This document shows, in pieces, positions 1-9,588 of a stretch of DNA of 64,000 bases (positions are counted from its first letter, which is position 1; each line of letters opens with the position of its first letter). This DNA comes from Hydrogenophaga aromaticivorans. GTDB lineage: Bacteria > Pseudomonadota > Gammaproteobacteria > Burkholderiales > Burkholderiaceae_C. The translations under genes were made by a program, and so were the position numbers. Below the pieces are notes generated by a model. It was not told the DNA's origin. It saw only the letters and a program-made list of their open reading frames with translations, and did no database searches. The DNA is taken from NCBI RefSeq assembly GCF_013387465.1, contig NZ_VYGV01000006.1, positions 777,638 through 841,637 of the forward strand, given 5' to 3'.

Positions 1-613
1 GCGGGTTGCTGTGCAGACGGCGCCTCGCGTCTTCATCGAGCTGGTCAGCGTGGCCTTCCAGGTAGGTGATCAGCGCCTGGCGGTGCGCCTGACGCTCGGC
101 CGGCTGGCCCAGGCTGTTGATTTCCAGCTCGATGCCTTCCAGCCCCAGTTCGGCCCAGAGGTCGCAGGCGAGCACGATCAGTTCGGCGTCCACATCGGGA
201 CCGACGAAGCCCAGCGCCTCGGCGCCGAACTGGTGAAACTGGCGGTAACGGCCGCGCTGCGGGCGCTCATGGCGGAACATCGGCCCCATGTAATACAGGC
301 GCTTGCCACCGTCGTACAGCAGCGAATGCTCGACCGCCGCCCGCACCACACCGGCGGTGTTTTCCGGGCGCAGGGTGAGCTGCTCGCCGTTGAGCCGGTC
401 CTCGAAGGAATACATCTCCTTCTCGACGATGTCGGTCACCTCGCCCAGGCCGCGCACGAACAGCGCCGTGGGTTCCACGATGGGCGTGCGCAGGTTGCGG
501 TAGCCGTAGCGCAGCATGAGCGAGCGCAGCTTGTCTTCGAGCCACTCCCAGTGTGCGGACACGGGCGGGGCGATGTCGTTCATGCCTTTGACGGCGCTGA
601 GTTTTTCTGCCAT
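1..613 (-). CDS. hisS: Histidyl-tRNA synthetase, N-terminal part (runs off the window start)
   Basis: Charges tRNA-His with histidine in the cytoplasm. 204 codons are visible, starting at ATG 613-611 ([17 protein letters not shown]). This is the start of the class II catalytic core: the [10 protein letters not shown] substrate loop lies near residues 81-90 and the class II motif 2, [18 protein letters not shown], at residues 113-130. The C-terminal half, including motif 3 and the anticodon-binding domain, lies outside the window. It is last in the rodZ-ispG-hisS run, 65 bases after ispG, an order common in Burkholderiales. No fault is visible in the part seen. Identity is firm from the start sequence and motif 2. 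Confidence 0.96.
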   Translation of the reverse strand, partial: MAEKLSAVKGMNDIAPPVSAHWEWLEDKLRSLMLRYGYRNLRTPIVEPTALFVRGLGEVTDIVEKEMYSFEDRLNGEQLTLRPENTAGVVRAAVEHSLLYDGGKRLYYMGPMFRHERPQRGRYRQFHQFGAEALGFVGPDVDAELIVLACDLWAELGLEGIELEINSLGQPAERQAHRQALITYLEGHADQLDEDARRRLHSNP

Positions 614-678
614 GGGAATGCGGTGCGACCGGGCACCGTCTGAACCGCGGGCGCCGCTCACCGGCACCCGCATCGGGG

Positions 679-1983
679 TCAGACGGCAGCGCCGAATCTC
701 TTTTCTATGTAGTTTTCAACGATCTGCTGGAATTCGCGCGCGATGCCCTCGCCGCGCAGGGTCATCGCTTTCTGGCCATCGATGAAGATCGGCGCAGCCG
801 GAGCTTCACCCGTGCCCGGCAGGCTGATGCCGATGTCGGCATGTTTGCTTTCACCGGGGCCGTTGACGATGCAACCCATCACCGCGACCTTCAGGTTTTC
901 GACGCCGGGGTAACGCGCGCGCCAGACCGGCATCGACGAGCGCAGGTAGTCGTCGATCTGCTTGGCGAGTTCCTGGAAGGTGGTGCTGGTGGTGCGGCCA
1001 CAGCCCGGACAGGCGGTGACACTGGGCACAAAGGCCCGCAAGCCCAGCGCCTGCAGGATCTCGGCAGCGATCACCACCTCCTGCGTGCGGGCCTCGCCGG
1101 GCTGCGGCGTGAGCGACACCCGGATGGTGTCGCCGATGCCTTGTTGCAGCAGCACCGACAGCGCCGCTGCCGACGCCACAGCGCCCTTGGTGCCCATGCC
1201 GGCTTCGGTCAGGCCCAGGTGCAGCGCGTAGTCGCAGCGCTGGGCCAGGGCCTGGTAGACCGCGATCAGGTCCTGCACGCCACTGACCTTGCAGGACAGG
1301 AAGATGTTGTTGCCGTTCAGACCCAGCGCCTCGGCCTTCGCCGCGGAGTCGAGCGCCGACATGATCAGCGCCTCGTACATCACCTGGCGGGCGTCCCAGG
1401 GTTCGACGCGCTGCGAGTTCTGGTCCATCAGGCGGGCGAGCAGGTCCTGGTCAAGGCTGCCCCAGTTCACACCGATGCGAACGGCCTTGTCGTGGCGCGC
1501 CGCGATTTCGACCATCTGGGCGAACTGGCGGTCGCCTTTTTCGCCCTTGCCCACGTTGCCGGGATTGATACGGTACTTGGACAAGGCTTCGGCGCAGGCC
1601 GGGTGGTCGCTCAGCAGCTTGTGGCCGTTGTAATGGAAATCGCCGATCAGGGGCACGTGGATGCCCATGCGGTCCAGCTGTTCGCGGATGTGGGGCACCG
1701 CCTTGGCGGCTTCGTCGTTGTTGACCGTGATGCGCACCAGCTCGGACCCGGCGATGGCCAGTTCCTTGACCTGGATCGCGGTGCCGATGGCGTCGGCGGT
1801 GTCGGTGTTGGTCATGGACTGCAGGCGCACCGGCGCGTCGCCACCCACCGTCACGTGGTGGTCACCCCAGGACACCACACCCTGGCGCGACTTGCGCGGT
1901 CGGGCGCCGGCCAGCGCGACCGGCGCATCCGCCAGGATGTCCACTGTTTCAGACCGGTTGGCTACGGGCATGTCCATGGTCAT
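679..1983 (-). CDS. ispG: 4-hydroxy-3-methylbut-2-enyl diphosphate synthase (flavodoxin)
   Basis: Iron-sulfur enzyme of the non-mevalonate (MEP) isoprenoid pathway. It reductively converts methylerythritol cyclodiphosphate to HMBPP. 434 aa, normal for the proteobacterial short form. The three cluster ligands are visible: C325 and C328 in CPGCGRTT, and C371 in [17 protein letters not shown]. The N-terminal TIM-barrel part begins near [12 protein letters not shown]. The start ATG overlaps the stop of the upstream rodZ-like gene (ATGA), so the two are probably translationally coupled. Another MEP-pathway gene, dxr, lies near 58 kb in a separate operon. Confidence 0.97.
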   Translation of the reverse strand: MTMDMPVANRSETVDILADAPVALAGARPRKSRQGVVSWGDHHVTVGGDAPVRLQSMTNTDTADAIGTAIQVKELAIAGSELVRITVNNDEAAKAVPHIREQLDRMGIHVPLIGDFHYNGHKLLSDHPACAEALSKYRINPGNVGKGEKGDRQFAQMVEIAARHDKAVRIGVNWGSLDQDLLARLMDQNSQRVEPWDARQVMYEALIMSALDSAAKAEALGLNGNNIFLSCKVSGVQDLIAVYQALAQRCDYALHLGLTEAGMGTKGAVASAAALSVLLQQGIGDTIRVSLTPQPGEARTQEVVIAAEILQALGLRAFVPSVTACPGCGRTTSTTFQELAKQIDDYLRSSMPVWRARYPGVENLKVAVMGCIVNGPGESKHADIGISLPGTGEAPAAPIFIDGQKAMTLRGEGIAREFQQIVENYIEKRFGAAV

Positions 1984-2918
1984 TTCACCTCGAATCGGGC
2001 CACGCTGTTGCGGGCGTAGGGCATCACGTCGAACGGTCGTCCTCGCACCTGCACCTGCACCGCATCGGCACGCCCGAGCACCACCGAATAGGGCGGCATG
2101 CTGGAAAAGTTCAGTGCATCACCCGCCTTGAGCATGCGCTGCACCTGCACCTTGCCCGTGCCATCGATCACCTCGACCCAGGAGTCGCTGCTCGCCTGAA
2201 TGCTCAGCAGACCGCCAGGCGCGGCCGGATCGGTCACCGCAAGCGGCGTTGAGCCGGGAGACACCGGCGCCAGCTCCGCGACAGAAGCCGCAGGGGCTTC
2301 AGGAACCGGCGCAGCAACCGGCTCGGTCGTTGTGGCTGGCTGCGGCGCGACACGGGCTGCCGGCGCATCAGAACCGGGCGTTTGAACCACGGTCGTCACC
2401 ACCTCGTCGGGCTGGGTTTCCTTGCTGAAAACACGCGTGGCGCCGGTCAGCAGGTCCTTGCCAGGCACAGCGCTCCAGTCGGGCACCAGCGCAATCACCA
2501 GCGCTCCCAGCAGCGCCACCGAAGCAATCAACACCGCCGGACGGCGCAGCCAGTCCAGGGGGCTGAAGCTCGAACCGGCCTGGTCCCCCTTGAACGGTGC
2601 GTTGATGGTCTGGCGGGAGTCGCCCAGCACGGGCATGTGCCCCTGGGGGATCTGTTCGAGGACGGGACCCGGGTCGGTCTTGAGCTGGCGGCAGGCGCTG
2701 GAAGCCAGCGCGCGCGCAAACGTCAGGTCGGGCAACTCGTCGTAGCGCCCAGCCTCCAGCGCTTCCAGCTTCTTGACCGGCACCTTCAGCGCCGCCGCCA
2801 GCGCGGCGATATGCAGGCCAGCGGCTTCCCGCGCCTGGCGCAGCAGAACAGGCGCGGTCCAGACCACTTCGCCCGGATGGGCGCCGTGGGTCTGTTCGTG
2901 CATCACCGACTCATTCAT
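1980..2918 (-). CDS. rodZ: RodZ-like helix-turn-helix, single-span membrane protein with DUF4115 domain
   Basis: Likely cytoskeletal adaptor for MreB-directed cell shape. Layout: a cytoplasmic HTH domain ([20 protein letters not shown] onward, about residues 25-90); a membrane span rich in A/V/L (around [19 protein letters not shown]); an Ala/Pro/Val-rich periplasmic linker; and a C-terminal beta domain ([19 protein letters not shown] to the end). The start is set at ATG 2918 ([12 protein letters not shown]), 8 bases inside the end of the upstream pilF-like gene. The open frame runs further upstream to 2951, and MHEQ at 2903 is an alternative. Its stop overlaps the ispG start by 4 bases. Family assignment is good; the shape role is inferred from the family. 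Confidence 0.85.
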   Translation of the reverse strand: MNESVMHEQTHGAHPGEVVWTAPVLLRQAREAAGLHIAALAAALKVPVKKLEALEAGRYDELPDLTFARALASSACRQLKTDPGPVLEQIPQGHMPVLGDSRQTINAPFKGDQAGSSFSPLDWLRRPAVLIASVALLGALVIALVPDWSAVPGKDLLTGATRVFSKETQPDEVVTTVVQTPGSDAPAARVAPQPATTTEPVAAPVPEAPAASVAELAPVSPGSTPLAVTDPAAPGGLLSIQASSDSWVEVIDGTGKVQVQRMLKAGDALNFSSMPPYSVVLGRADAVQVQVRGRPFDVMPYARNSVARFEVK

Positions 2919-3804
2919 GAAACGAACCCCGTTGGTAGGCCGCCCATTCACGCGACTTCGGATACCGCCGCTCCAGCTGTTGTGCCAGCTGGCCGACCGC
3001 CGCGCTGTTGTTCAGCTTGCGCTCGACCTTGATGCCCAGCCACAGCGTCTCGGCATTGGCCAGATCGGAATTGTTGATGCGGCGGATCACGAACTGCGAC
3101 TTGGTGTAGTCGTTGCGGCGAAACTGCAGATTGGCCAGGTTGAAGCCGACATACGGATTGGCCGGGTCCAGTTCGTATGCGCGCGCAAAACTGCTCTCCG
3201 CCTCGGACGCCTGGCCCATGCGGAGCTGACAGGTGCCCTGCAGCATCAGGGTCTTGGCCTGCCCACGATAGACTGGACTGGCCAGCGCCTGGGCAAAGAG
3301 CTGCAAGGCCTCGGGGTAGCGCGCCTGGTTGCAGGAAAACCAGCCGTAGTTGTGCAGCGCATCCGGGTCGCGGGGATTGATCTGCAGGGCGCGGCGGAAA
3401 CTGTCTTCGGCCAGACGGGGATCGTTGAGCCGCATGTAGACGAGCCCGCGCAGCACGTACGCGGGCCCGTACCCCGGGTCGGCCGCCAGCGACTGTTTGA
3501 TTTCGTCCAGCGCCACCGTGTTCTGCCCTTGTTCGAAATAGTTTGTCGCCAGTTCCACGCGAATCCGGGCCCGCTTGCGTGTTTCGGGCTCGTCGGAATC
3601 GGTGATCGGCTCGGCCGTGGTGGTCGTGTTCGAAACCGGCGCCCCGGCGCACGCCGTCAGCTGCGCCACACCGGCGGCCAGCAGCAGCCACATCAATGCC
3701 ACCCGCATCCGCGACCGATGTCCACCACCAGGCAACACACTCCAGACCGTCCGCAACGGCAAAAGGGCTTGTTCTCGGCTGCTGTCGGCAAATGCGTCTG
3801 TCAT
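2911..3804 (-). CDS. pilW: Type IV pilus biogenesis/stability lipoprotein, TPR repeats (PilF/PilW-like)
   Basis: Outer-membrane TPR lipoprotein of the PilF/PilW family, which helps PilQ secretin assembly and pilus stability. A signal segment ([20 protein letters not shown]) ends in lipobox LTAC. TPR-like helices follow, for example [20 protein letters not shown] and [19 protein letters not shown]. The start at 3804 overlaps the rlmN stop (ATGA), which favours coupling but puts 32 residues before the signal; ATG 3708 starts directly at the signal and may be the true start. No other pilus gene is in the window. The gene sits between rlmN and rodZ, its usual place in many proteobacteria. Confidence 0.85.
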   Translation of the reverse strand: MTDAFADSSREQALLPLRTVWSVLPGGGHRSRMRVALMWLLLAAGVAQLTACAGAPVSNTTTTAEPITDSDEPETRKRARIRVELATNYFEQGQNTVALDEIKQSLAADPGYGPAYVLRGLVYMRLNDPRLAEDSFRRALQINPRDPDALHNYGWFSCNQARYPEALQLFAQALASPVYRGQAKTLMLQGTCQLRMGQASEAESSFARAYELDPANPYVGFNLANLQFRRNDYTKSQFVIRRINNSDLANAETLWLGIKVERKLNNSAAVGQLAQQLERRYPKSREWAAYQRGSFHE

Positions 3805-4955
3805 ACCTGTTTGTCCTTGGCTTTGTGCACGAATCGAATGGGTTGCTCGGCGGCGGTCAGTCGGCGATCGGCCAGGCGGCGGACGGCGTCGGTTCGGTCA
3901 AGCACGTCGCCCGCCAACTGGCCGCAGGCGGCGTCGATGTCATCGCCACGGGTCTTGCGCACCGTCGTGACCACCCCGCCCTCGTTGAGGATCTGCCCGA
4001 AGCGCAGCACCACGGGACGCGGCGAGCACTTGAGCCCCGAGTCGGGAAAGGGATTGAACGGGATGAGGTTGATTTTGCATGGAACGCCACGGCCACCATG
4101 CGTCTTGACGAGCGACAACAGCTGTTGCGCGTGTTCTGGCTGGTCGTTCACACCCTCCAGCATGCAGTACTCGAAAGTGATGAAGTCGCGCGGCGCGGCC
4201 GGCAGGTAACGCAGGCAGGCGTCGAGCAGTTCGGCAATCGGGTATTTGCGGTTCAGCGGCACCAGGGAGTCGCGCAAGGCATCGTTGGGCGCGTGCAGCG
4301 AAACGGCCAGCGCCACCGGCACGTCCTGCGCCAGGCGGTCGATCATCGGCACGACGCCGGATGTGGACACCGTGACCCGGCGGCGCGAGAGGCCATAACC
4401 GTGGTCGTCCAGCATCACGCGCAGGGCGGGCACAAGGGCGCTGTAATTCTGCAGCGGCTCGCCCATGCCCATCATCACCACGTTGGTGATCACACGATCG
4501 GAGGACTTCAGGTGTTTGCGCAGGAAATGTTCGGCGTGCCAGAGCTGCGCCAGGATCTCACCCGTGGTGAGGTTGCGCGAAAAACCCTGGTGACCGGTGG
4601 AGCAGAAACGGCATCCCACGGCGCAACCGGCCTGGGAAGAAATGCAGAGCGTGCCCCGGTCGTCTTCGGGGATGAACACCGTCTCGACGGCGTTACCGTC
4701 ACCCACATCGAACAGCCACTTGATGGTGCCGTCGACCGAGTCCTGGCGCGAGAGCACCGGCAGGTCGGTGATGTGGCAGACCGAGGGCAGCTTCTCGCGC
4801 AGACTTTTGGCGAGATCGGTCATCTCGTCGAAACGAGACGCCCCTTTCTGATGGATCCAGCGAAACAGCTGGACGGCGCGGAAACGCTTTTCGCCCAGCT
4901 GTTCGCAAAAGGCGGCCAGGCCTTCAAGATCAAAGTCGAGCAGGTTGGCCGTCAT
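3801..4955 (-). CDS. rlmN: 23S rRNA (A2503-C2)/tRNA (A37-C2) methyltransferase, radical SAM
   Basis: Radical-SAM enzyme that methylates C2 of adenine 2503 in 23S rRNA and A37 in some tRNAs. 384 aa. The radical SAM cluster motif CAVGCRFC (C111, C115, C118) follows the conserved [10 protein letters not shown], and the family stretch [12 protein letters not shown] is present. A late Cys in [12 protein letters not shown] fits the resolving catalytic Cys. The start is ATG 4955 ([12 protein letters not shown]); the in-frame GTG three bases earlier is less likely. It lies 20 bases downstream of ndk and overlaps the next gene by 4 bases, so ndk-rlmN-pilW-rodZ-ispG-hisS reads as one operon. Confidence 0.97.
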   Translation of the reverse strand: MTANLLDFDLEGLAAFCEQLGEKRFRAVQLFRWIHQKGASRFDEMTDLAKSLREKLPSVCHITDLPVLSRQDSVDGTIKWLFDVGDGNAVETVFIPEDDRGTLCISSQAGCAVGCRFCSTGHQGFSRNLTTGEILAQLWHAEHFLRKHLKSSDRVITNVVMMGMGEPLQNYSALVPALRVMLDDHGYGLSRRRVTVSTSGVVPMIDRLAQDVPVALAVSLHAPNDALRDSLVPLNRKYPIAELLDACLRYLPAAPRDFITFEYCMLEGVNDQPEHAQQLLSLVKTHGGRGVPCKINLIPFNPFPDSGLKCSPRPVVLRFGQILNEGGVVTTVRKTRGDDIDAACGQLAGDVLDRTDAVRRLADRRLTAAEQPIRFVHKAKDKQV

Positions 4956-4975
4956 CACATGATCAACGCGCGTGT

Positions 4976-5401
4976 TCAGCGCGAGTAAACGTTCATGCCA
5001 GCGAAGAAGAACGCCACTTCAGCGGCGGCCGTCTCGGGGGCATCAGAACCGTGCACGGCGTTGGCGTCGATGCTGTCGGCGAAGTCGGCGCGGATGGTGC
5101 CGGGGGCGGCTTTCTTGGGATCGGTGGCACCCATCAGGTCGCGGTTCTTGGCAATGGCGCCTTCGCCTTCCAGCGCCTGGATCATCACCGGGCCGGAGAT
5201 CATGAAGTCCACCAGGTCCTTGAAGAAAGGACGCTCTTTGTGCACAGCGTAGAAGGCTTCCGCTTCGCCACGCGACAGGTGGGCCATGCGGGAGGCCACG
5301 ACCTTCAGGCCGGCCGCTTCAAAACGGGCGTAGATCTGGCCAATCACGTTCTTGGCGACGGCGTCGGGTTTGATGATCGAGAGGGTGCGTTCGATGGCCA
5401 T
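4976..5401 (-). CDS. ndk: Nucleoside diphosphate kinase
   Basis: Transfers the gamma-phosphate between nucleoside triphosphates and diphosphates to balance NTP pools. 141 aa, full length for the family. It begins [18 protein letters not shown] and carries the phosphorylated histidine H117 in NAVHGSD. The start is ATG 5401. The 95 bases between it and rluB probably hold its promoter: this is an A/T-rich stretch (5411-5465) in an otherwise GC-rich region, though I cannot name exact boxes. It appears to be the first gene of the ndk-to-hisS run. Confidence 0.98.
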   Translation of the reverse strand: MAIERTLSIIKPDAVAKNVIGQIYARFEAAGLKVVASRMAHLSRGEAEAFYAVHKERPFFKDLVDFMISGPVMIQALEGEGAIAKNRDLMGATDPKKAAPGTIRADFADSIDANAVHGSDAPETAAAEVAFFFAGMNVYSR

Positions 5402-5496
5402 GGTGGTCCTTGAATTTATTGATAAAAAACGAATTTTTCGCAGAGCTGCAAAGCCCTAGATTCTACATTGCCCCCATGTCCGGCATGGGGCACGCG

Positions 5497-6831
5497 CTAC
5501 AGCCCGGGCGCTGAGCGCCCGCCGGTGCGCCCACCGCCGCCGCCGCGGCGACGACCACCGGGTGGGCCGCCACGACCACCGTCCTGCTCGCGCTGGCGCT
5601 GCAGGGCGTCCTGGCCGATGTAGCCAAACGAGGTTTTCATGGGATCGGGCTGGCCAGCGCCACCGCCCGGCCCGCCGGGCTTGCCCCCACGGGCCTTGGG
5701 GTTGTCTGCAGGGCCGCCAAACATGCTGCTGCGCCGCACGGCGGGCGCCTCACCCCGGCTGCCGGGAGGATTGCCGTAGTTGCGTCCGCCACCCTTGGGC
5801 GCCGGCTTGCCACGCGTGGCCGGGTGCCGGCCGCGGGGCGCACGGTCATCGCCCGTTGCGGGCATGCCAGCCGCGGCGGTCAGGCGGTCGATGTCCTGCT
5901 GGTCCAGCTCCACCCAGACACCGCGTTTGAGACCCCGCGGCAGCATCATGGCGCCGTAGCGGATGCGGATCAGGCGGCTGACCGCATGGCCCACCGCTTC
6001 AAGCATGCGGCGCACCTCGCGGTTGCGCCCCTCGCCGATGGTCACGCGGTACCAGCAGTTGGCCCCTTCCCCGCCCCCGTCTTCGATGCTCGAAAACTGG
6101 GCGATGCCGTCGTCGAGGCGCACACCGTCGAGCAGGCGCTGCTTTTCCTCGTTGGACAGGGCCCCCAGCACGCGCACCGCGTATTCGCGCTGCAGACCGA
6201 AACGCGGGTGCATCAGACGGTTGGCCAGTTCCCCCGAGTCGGTCAGCAGCAACAGCCCTTCGGTGTTCAGATCCAGGCGACCAACCGACTGCCATTTGCC
6301 CTGGTACAGGCGCGGCAGGCGGCGGAACACGGTGGGTCGGTTCTGGGGATCGTCGTGGGACACGACTTCACCTGCGGGCTTGTGATAGGCCAGCACGCGC
6401 GGCGGCGGCGGCGTCATGCGCACACGCACCGGTTTGCCGTTGACCTTGATCACATCGCCGAACTGGATGCGCTGCCCCACGTGGGCCGGCTCGCCGTTGA
6501 CGGAGATGCGTCCCTCCAGGATCAACTGCTCCATTTCCAGCCTTGAGCCCATGCCAGCTTGTGCCAGCACCTTGTGCAGCTTCGGCGAATCGGCTTGCGG
6601 CGCGAGCACGCGCTTGGTCGGCAACGGCAGGTCCTGTTCCTGCTCGGCGTCGAAGGCGCCACTGACCACGTCATCGAAGCGCAGGGCATCGGGGGACGCA
6701 GCCGGAACTCGGGCAGGCACCGCAGGGGCATCAGACTGCGCCTGTGGCACGGTGGAATCGAGGCCCGCAGGTTCGACCGTTTCGACCTCACGGGGCGTGT
6801 CTGGAGGTGTGGGGTTGTTTGCCATGGTCAT
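5497..6831 (-). CDS. rluB: 23S rRNA pseudouridine(2605) synthase RluB with long disordered tails
   Basis: Makes pseudouridine 2605 in 23S rRNA. 444 aa, clearly longer than the catalytic core. Residues 1-82 are an acidic/Pro/Ala extension. An S4 RNA-binding domain spans about 83-130 ([20 protein letters not shown]). The catalytic domain has [19 protein letters not shown] with catalytic D187. From about residue 320 to the end the protein is a Gly/Pro/Arg-rich low-complexity tail, ending in an R/G run. The start ATG overlaps the scpB stop (ATGA). Tails of this kind are known in Burkholderiales RluB; their role is unclear. Confidence 0.94.
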   Translation of the reverse strand: MTMANNPTPPDTPREVETVEPAGLDSTVPQAQSDAPAVPARVPAASPDALRFDDVVSGAFDAEQEQDLPLPTKRVLAPQADSPKLHKVLAQAGMGSRLEMEQLILEGRISVNGEPAHVGQRIQFGDVIKVNGKPVRVRMTPPPPRVLAYHKPAGEVVSHDDPQNRPTVFRRLPRLYQGKWQSVGRLDLNTEGLLLLTDSGELANRLMHPRFGLQREYAVRVLGALSNEEKQRLLDGVRLDDGIAQFSSIEDGGGEGANCWYRVTIGEGRNREVRRMLEAVGHAVSRLIRIRYGAMMLPRGLKRGVWVELDQQDIDRLTAAAGMPATGDDRAPRGRHPATRGKPAPKGGGRNYGNPPGSRGEAPAVRRSSMFGGPADNPKARGGKPGGPGGGAGQPDPMKTSFGYIGQDALQRQREQDGGRGGPPGGRRRGGGGGRTGGRSAPGL

Positions 6832-7499
6832 GGTGTTCCTGTGGGAGGCTCGTTCGTCTCGGTAGCGGTTTCTGATTCGGTGGGATCGGCATCGGTCAAC
6901 GACACCTCGGCGGTTTCGCCTGCTTCGGGCAAGAGGCTGGTTGAAAGCGCCTCAAAGTCCAATCGATCCAGCGCGGATTCCTGCACCTCACTGCCTTCGA
7001 GCGGCGGCAGCTGGTCCAGCGAGGCAATGCCCAGATCGTCCAGGAACTGGCGGGTGGTGGCAAACAGGGCCGGACGACCCACGGTTTCACGGTGGCCAAT
7101 CACTTCGACCCAGCCCCGGTCCTCGAGTTGCTTCAGCAGCAGCGAATTGATGGTCACGCCACGGATGTCTTCCATGTCACCCCGGGTCACGGGCTGGCGA
7201 TAGGCAATGATGGCCAGCGTTTCCAGCGTCGCGCGGGTGTATCTGGGGGGCTTCTCGGGGTGCAGCCTGTCGAGATAGGGGCGCATTTCCGGCCGGCTCT
7301 GGAAGCGCCAGCCGCTGGCCACCTGCACCAGCTCCACGCCACGGCCGCTCCACTCCAGCTGGAGGTCGGCCAGCAGGCTCTTGAGGGTGTCGGGCGAGAC
7401 TTCCATGTCGAACAGCACGCCCAGCTCCCGCACGGAGAGCGGTTGCGGCGCGCAGATCAAAGCCGTCTCGAGGACGCGTCGGGCATCCGTGGTGTTCAT
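6828..7499 (-). CDS. scpB: Segregation and condensation protein B
   Basis: Winged-helix subunit that works with ScpA and SMC in chromosome condensation. 223 aa. The two winged-helix units include [19 protein letters not shown] at the N-terminus and [20 protein letters not shown], a stretch typical of ScpB. The last 40 or so residues are acidic and Thr-rich ([20 protein letters not shown]). It overlaps rluB by 4 bases, a frequent pairing. scpA is not next to it; the upstream neighbour is rluD, 211-230 bases away. Confidence 0.95.
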   Translation of the reverse strand: MNTTDARRVLETALICAPQPLSVRELGVLFDMEVSPDTLKSLLADLQLEWSGRGVELVQVASGWRFQSRPEMRPYLDRLHPEKPPRYTRATLETLAIIAYRQPVTRGDMEDIRGVTINSLLLKQLEDRGWVEVIGHRETVGRPALFATTRQFLDDLGIASLDQLPPLEGSEVQESALDRLDFEALSTSLLPEAGETAEVSLTDADPTESETATETNEPPTGTP

Positions 7500-7710
7500 C
7501 GCTGGTGTCTGTCAAAAACCGGTTGTCCGGTACGGGCTGCGAGAGGGTTCGAAGGCTGCCTGTGTGCCCGCCCGGCGGCGGGGCTGGGTCACCTGGAGCA
7601 CCGCAACATCAGGGCATGGGGCGGCGCGATCCGGGTGGGGCTGTCTAAACGATCGGGAATCATCCCGAAAAAAGCGGCCTGCTGAAGGCATATGCACTGC
7701 CGGGGTGGCA
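7500..7710. other. Non-coding gap between rluD and scpB
   Basis: 211 bases without a convincing gene on either strand. A perfect 6-bp stem (TCGGGA at 7653-7658, TCCCGA at 7663-7668, loop ATCA) is followed on the plus strand by an A-run, so it is not a normal U-tract terminator on either strand. The scpB promoter should lie here, but I see no clear boxes. Confidence 0.5.
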
Positions 7711-8730
7711 TCACCCCAACTGCGCTTCATTGTAATGGAGCCCGGACTTTGACAGGGCTTCCTGAAAATCGGCCGGTGGCGCGGACTGGAATGCCAGAGG
7801 CTCGCCCGTAATCGGGTGCAAGAGACGCAGGCGTGTGGCGTGCAAGGCCTGGCGCGGCATGTCGTACAAAGGCTTGCCGCCGTACAAGGCGTCGCCCACC
7901 AGCGGATGCCCGAGCCAGGCCATGTGCACCCGGATCTGGTGCGTGCGGCCGGTGTGCAGCTTGCAGACCACCAGACTGGCCTGCTCGTTGCCATCGAGCA
8001 GCCGGATGGTGGTCTGGGCGGGTTTGCCACTGGTGGCATCGGGCCGCAACACCGCCATGCGCAAGCGGTTGTGGGTGTCGCGGCCCACCGGCTGGTCCAC
8101 CAGTTGCTCCGCCGCGCCCTTCCAGCGGCCCTGCGCCAGCGCGACATAGCCGCGGTGCACCTCGCGTGCCGCAATGGCACGCACCAGGGCCTCCACGGCC
8201 GCCCGGCTCTTGCCCACGAGCATCAGGCCCGAGGTGTCCTTGTCGAGCCGGTGCACGATGCCCGCGCGCGGCAACTGGGCCGCCGCTGCGTGGTGGGCCA
8301 GCAGACCATTGAGCAGCGTGCCGCTCCAGTTCCCGGCCGCCGGGTGTACCACGAGCCCGGCGGGTTTGTTGATCACAAGCAGGTGCGCATCTTCAAAAAC
8401 CACGTCCAGCGCCATCGGCTGGGCCACGAACGCCATGGCCTGCTGGGTGGGGCGCAATTCCACCTGCAGCAGATGCCCCACCTGGATGCGGGTCGAGGGC
8501 TTGTGCACCGCAGCCCCCAGCAGCCGCACGGCACCATCGGCCATGAGCTGCTGCAGGTAGGAACGCGAGAATTCGGGGATCAGACGGGCCAGCGCACGGT
8601 CGACCCGCCAGCCATGCATCTCGACCGGGATTTCGCAACAACGGGTCTCGGCTTCCAGCAGGGCATCGTCGCCGCCGGTCGTTGACTCTGAAGCCTCTGG
8701 GGTCATCCCCGGTGTCGACACACCCCCCAT
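7711..8730 (-). CDS. rluD: 23S rRNA pseudouridine(1911/1915/1917) synthase
   Basis: RluA/RluD-family enzyme that makes the pseudouridines of helix 69 in 23S rRNA. Domains: an N-terminal S4 domain (WRVDRALARLIPEFSRSYLQ) and the RluA catalytic domain with HRLDKDTSGLMLVGK, whose Asp is catalytic. C-terminal family signatures LHTGRTHQIRVHMAWLGHPL and GDALYGG are present. About 339 aa from ATG 8730; an upstream TTG (8751) and a downstream ATG (8706) are also possible. It is divergent from bamD, an arrangement conserved in proteobacteria. The start region overlaps the likely bamD promoter. Confidence 0.93.
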   Translation of the reverse strand: MGGVSTPGMTPEASESTTGGDDALLEAETRCCEIPVEMHGWRVDRALARLIPEFSRSYLQQLMADGAVRLLGAAVHKPSTRIQVGHLLQVELRPTQQAMAFVAQPMALDVVFEDAHLLVINKPAGLVVHPAAGNWSGTLLNGLLAHHAAAAQLPRAGIVHRLDKDTSGLMLVGKSRAAVEALVRAIAAREVHRGYVALAQGRWKGAAEQLVDQPVGRDTHNRLRMAVLRPDATSGKPAQTTIRLLDGNEQASLVVCKLHTGRTHQIRVHMAWLGHPLVGDALYGGKPLYDMPRQALHATRLRLLHPITGEPLAFQSAPPADFQEALSKSGLHYNEAQLG

Positions 8731-8733
8731 CGA

Positions 8734-8739
8734 TATAAT
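8734..8739 (+). promoter_or_regulatory. Probable -10 element of the bamD promoter
   Basis: A perfect TATAAT on the plus strand lies 43 bases upstream of the likely bamD start, within the N-terminal coding or start region of the divergent rluD. No good -35 box is visible at 16-18 bases, so the call rests on the -10 hexamer and its position. Confidence 0.45.
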
Positions 8740-8781
8740 TTCTGCTGACAAGACCTGTGTTCCTGTTGTAAAGGTGTGCGT

Positions 8782-9588
8782 GTGAAGTGTTCGTTCAGAT
8801 TATCGGCGGTGTCCTTGTACACGCTGGGCTCATTGCTCGCCCTGTCGGGGTGCAGCAGCACACCGGTGGATGAAACTGCGGGCTGGAGCCCCAACAAGAT
8901 TTACAGCGAAGCCATCGACGAGCGCGATGCCGGCCACTTCGAAAAAGCCGTTACGCTGTATGAAAAGCTCGAAGGCAGGGCGGCCGGCACGCCGCTGGCG
9001 CAGCAGGCCCAGCTCGACAAGGCCTATACCCATTACAAGGCAGGCGAGCAGGCCCAGGCCCTGGCCGCGCTCGACCGCTTCCTGCGGTTGCATCCGGCCA
9101 GCCCCGCACTGGACTACGCGCTCTACCTCAAGGGCTTGGTCAACTTCAACGACAACCTCGGCCTGTTCGGCGCGCTCGCACGTCAGGATCTGTCCGAGCG
9201 CGACCAGAAGGCGGCCAAGGCCTCGTTTGAATCGCTGCGTGAAGTCGTGACACGATTCCCCGATTCGCGTTATGCACCCGACGCGCGTGCGCGCATGACC
9301 TACATCGTGAACTCGCTGGCGCAGTACGAAGTGCACGTGGCCCGCTACTACTACAACCGGGGTGCGTATGTGGCGGCCATCAACCGGGTGCAGAGTGCGT
9401 TGACCGACTACCCCGACGCCCCGGCGCTGGAAGAAGCTTTGTTCATTTTGGTGCGCAGCTACGATGCGCTGGGCATGACCCAGTTGCGCGACGATGCCCG
9501 CCGGGTGATGCAGACCAACTACCCGCAAAGCGCCTACCTCGGCCAGGGTGGCAAGTCGGTCAGCGACCCTTGGTGGAAGCTCTGGTGA
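8782..9588 (+). CDS. bamD: Outer membrane protein assembly factor BamD (TPR lipoprotein)
   Basis: Essential lipoprotein of the BAM complex that inserts beta-barrel proteins; partner of BamA, encoded at 53.7-56 kb. About 268 aa. A signal peptide with lipobox LSGC puts the lipidated Cys at residue 24. TPR helices follow (KIYSEAIDERDAGHFEKAV, LAALDRFLRLHP, RYYYNRGAYVAAINRVQ). The start is GTG 8782: AAAGG at 8770-8774 is 7 bases away, while the other in-frame GTG (8776) is too close to it. The last 29 bases overlap the end of the convergent helicase gene. Full-length and intact. Confidence 0.94.
   Translation: MKCSFRLSAVSLYTLGSLLALSGCSSTPVDETAGWSPNKIYSEAIDERDAGHFEKAVTLYEKLEGRAAGTPLAQQAQLDKAYTHYKAGEQAQALAALDRFLRLHPASPALDYALYLKGLVNFNDNLGLFGALARQDLSERDQKAAKASFESLREVVTRFPDSRYAPDARARMTYIVNSLAQYEVHVARYYYNRGAYVAAINRVQSALTDYPDAPALEEALFILVRSYDALGMTQLRDDARRVMQTNYPQSAYLGQGGKSVSDPWWKLW

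Noticed and set aside
7653..7668. TCGGGA-ATCA-TCCCGA hairpin next to an A-run
   Set aside because: The T-run is upstream of the stem on the minus strand, so it is not a standard terminator for rluD or any plus-strand gene.
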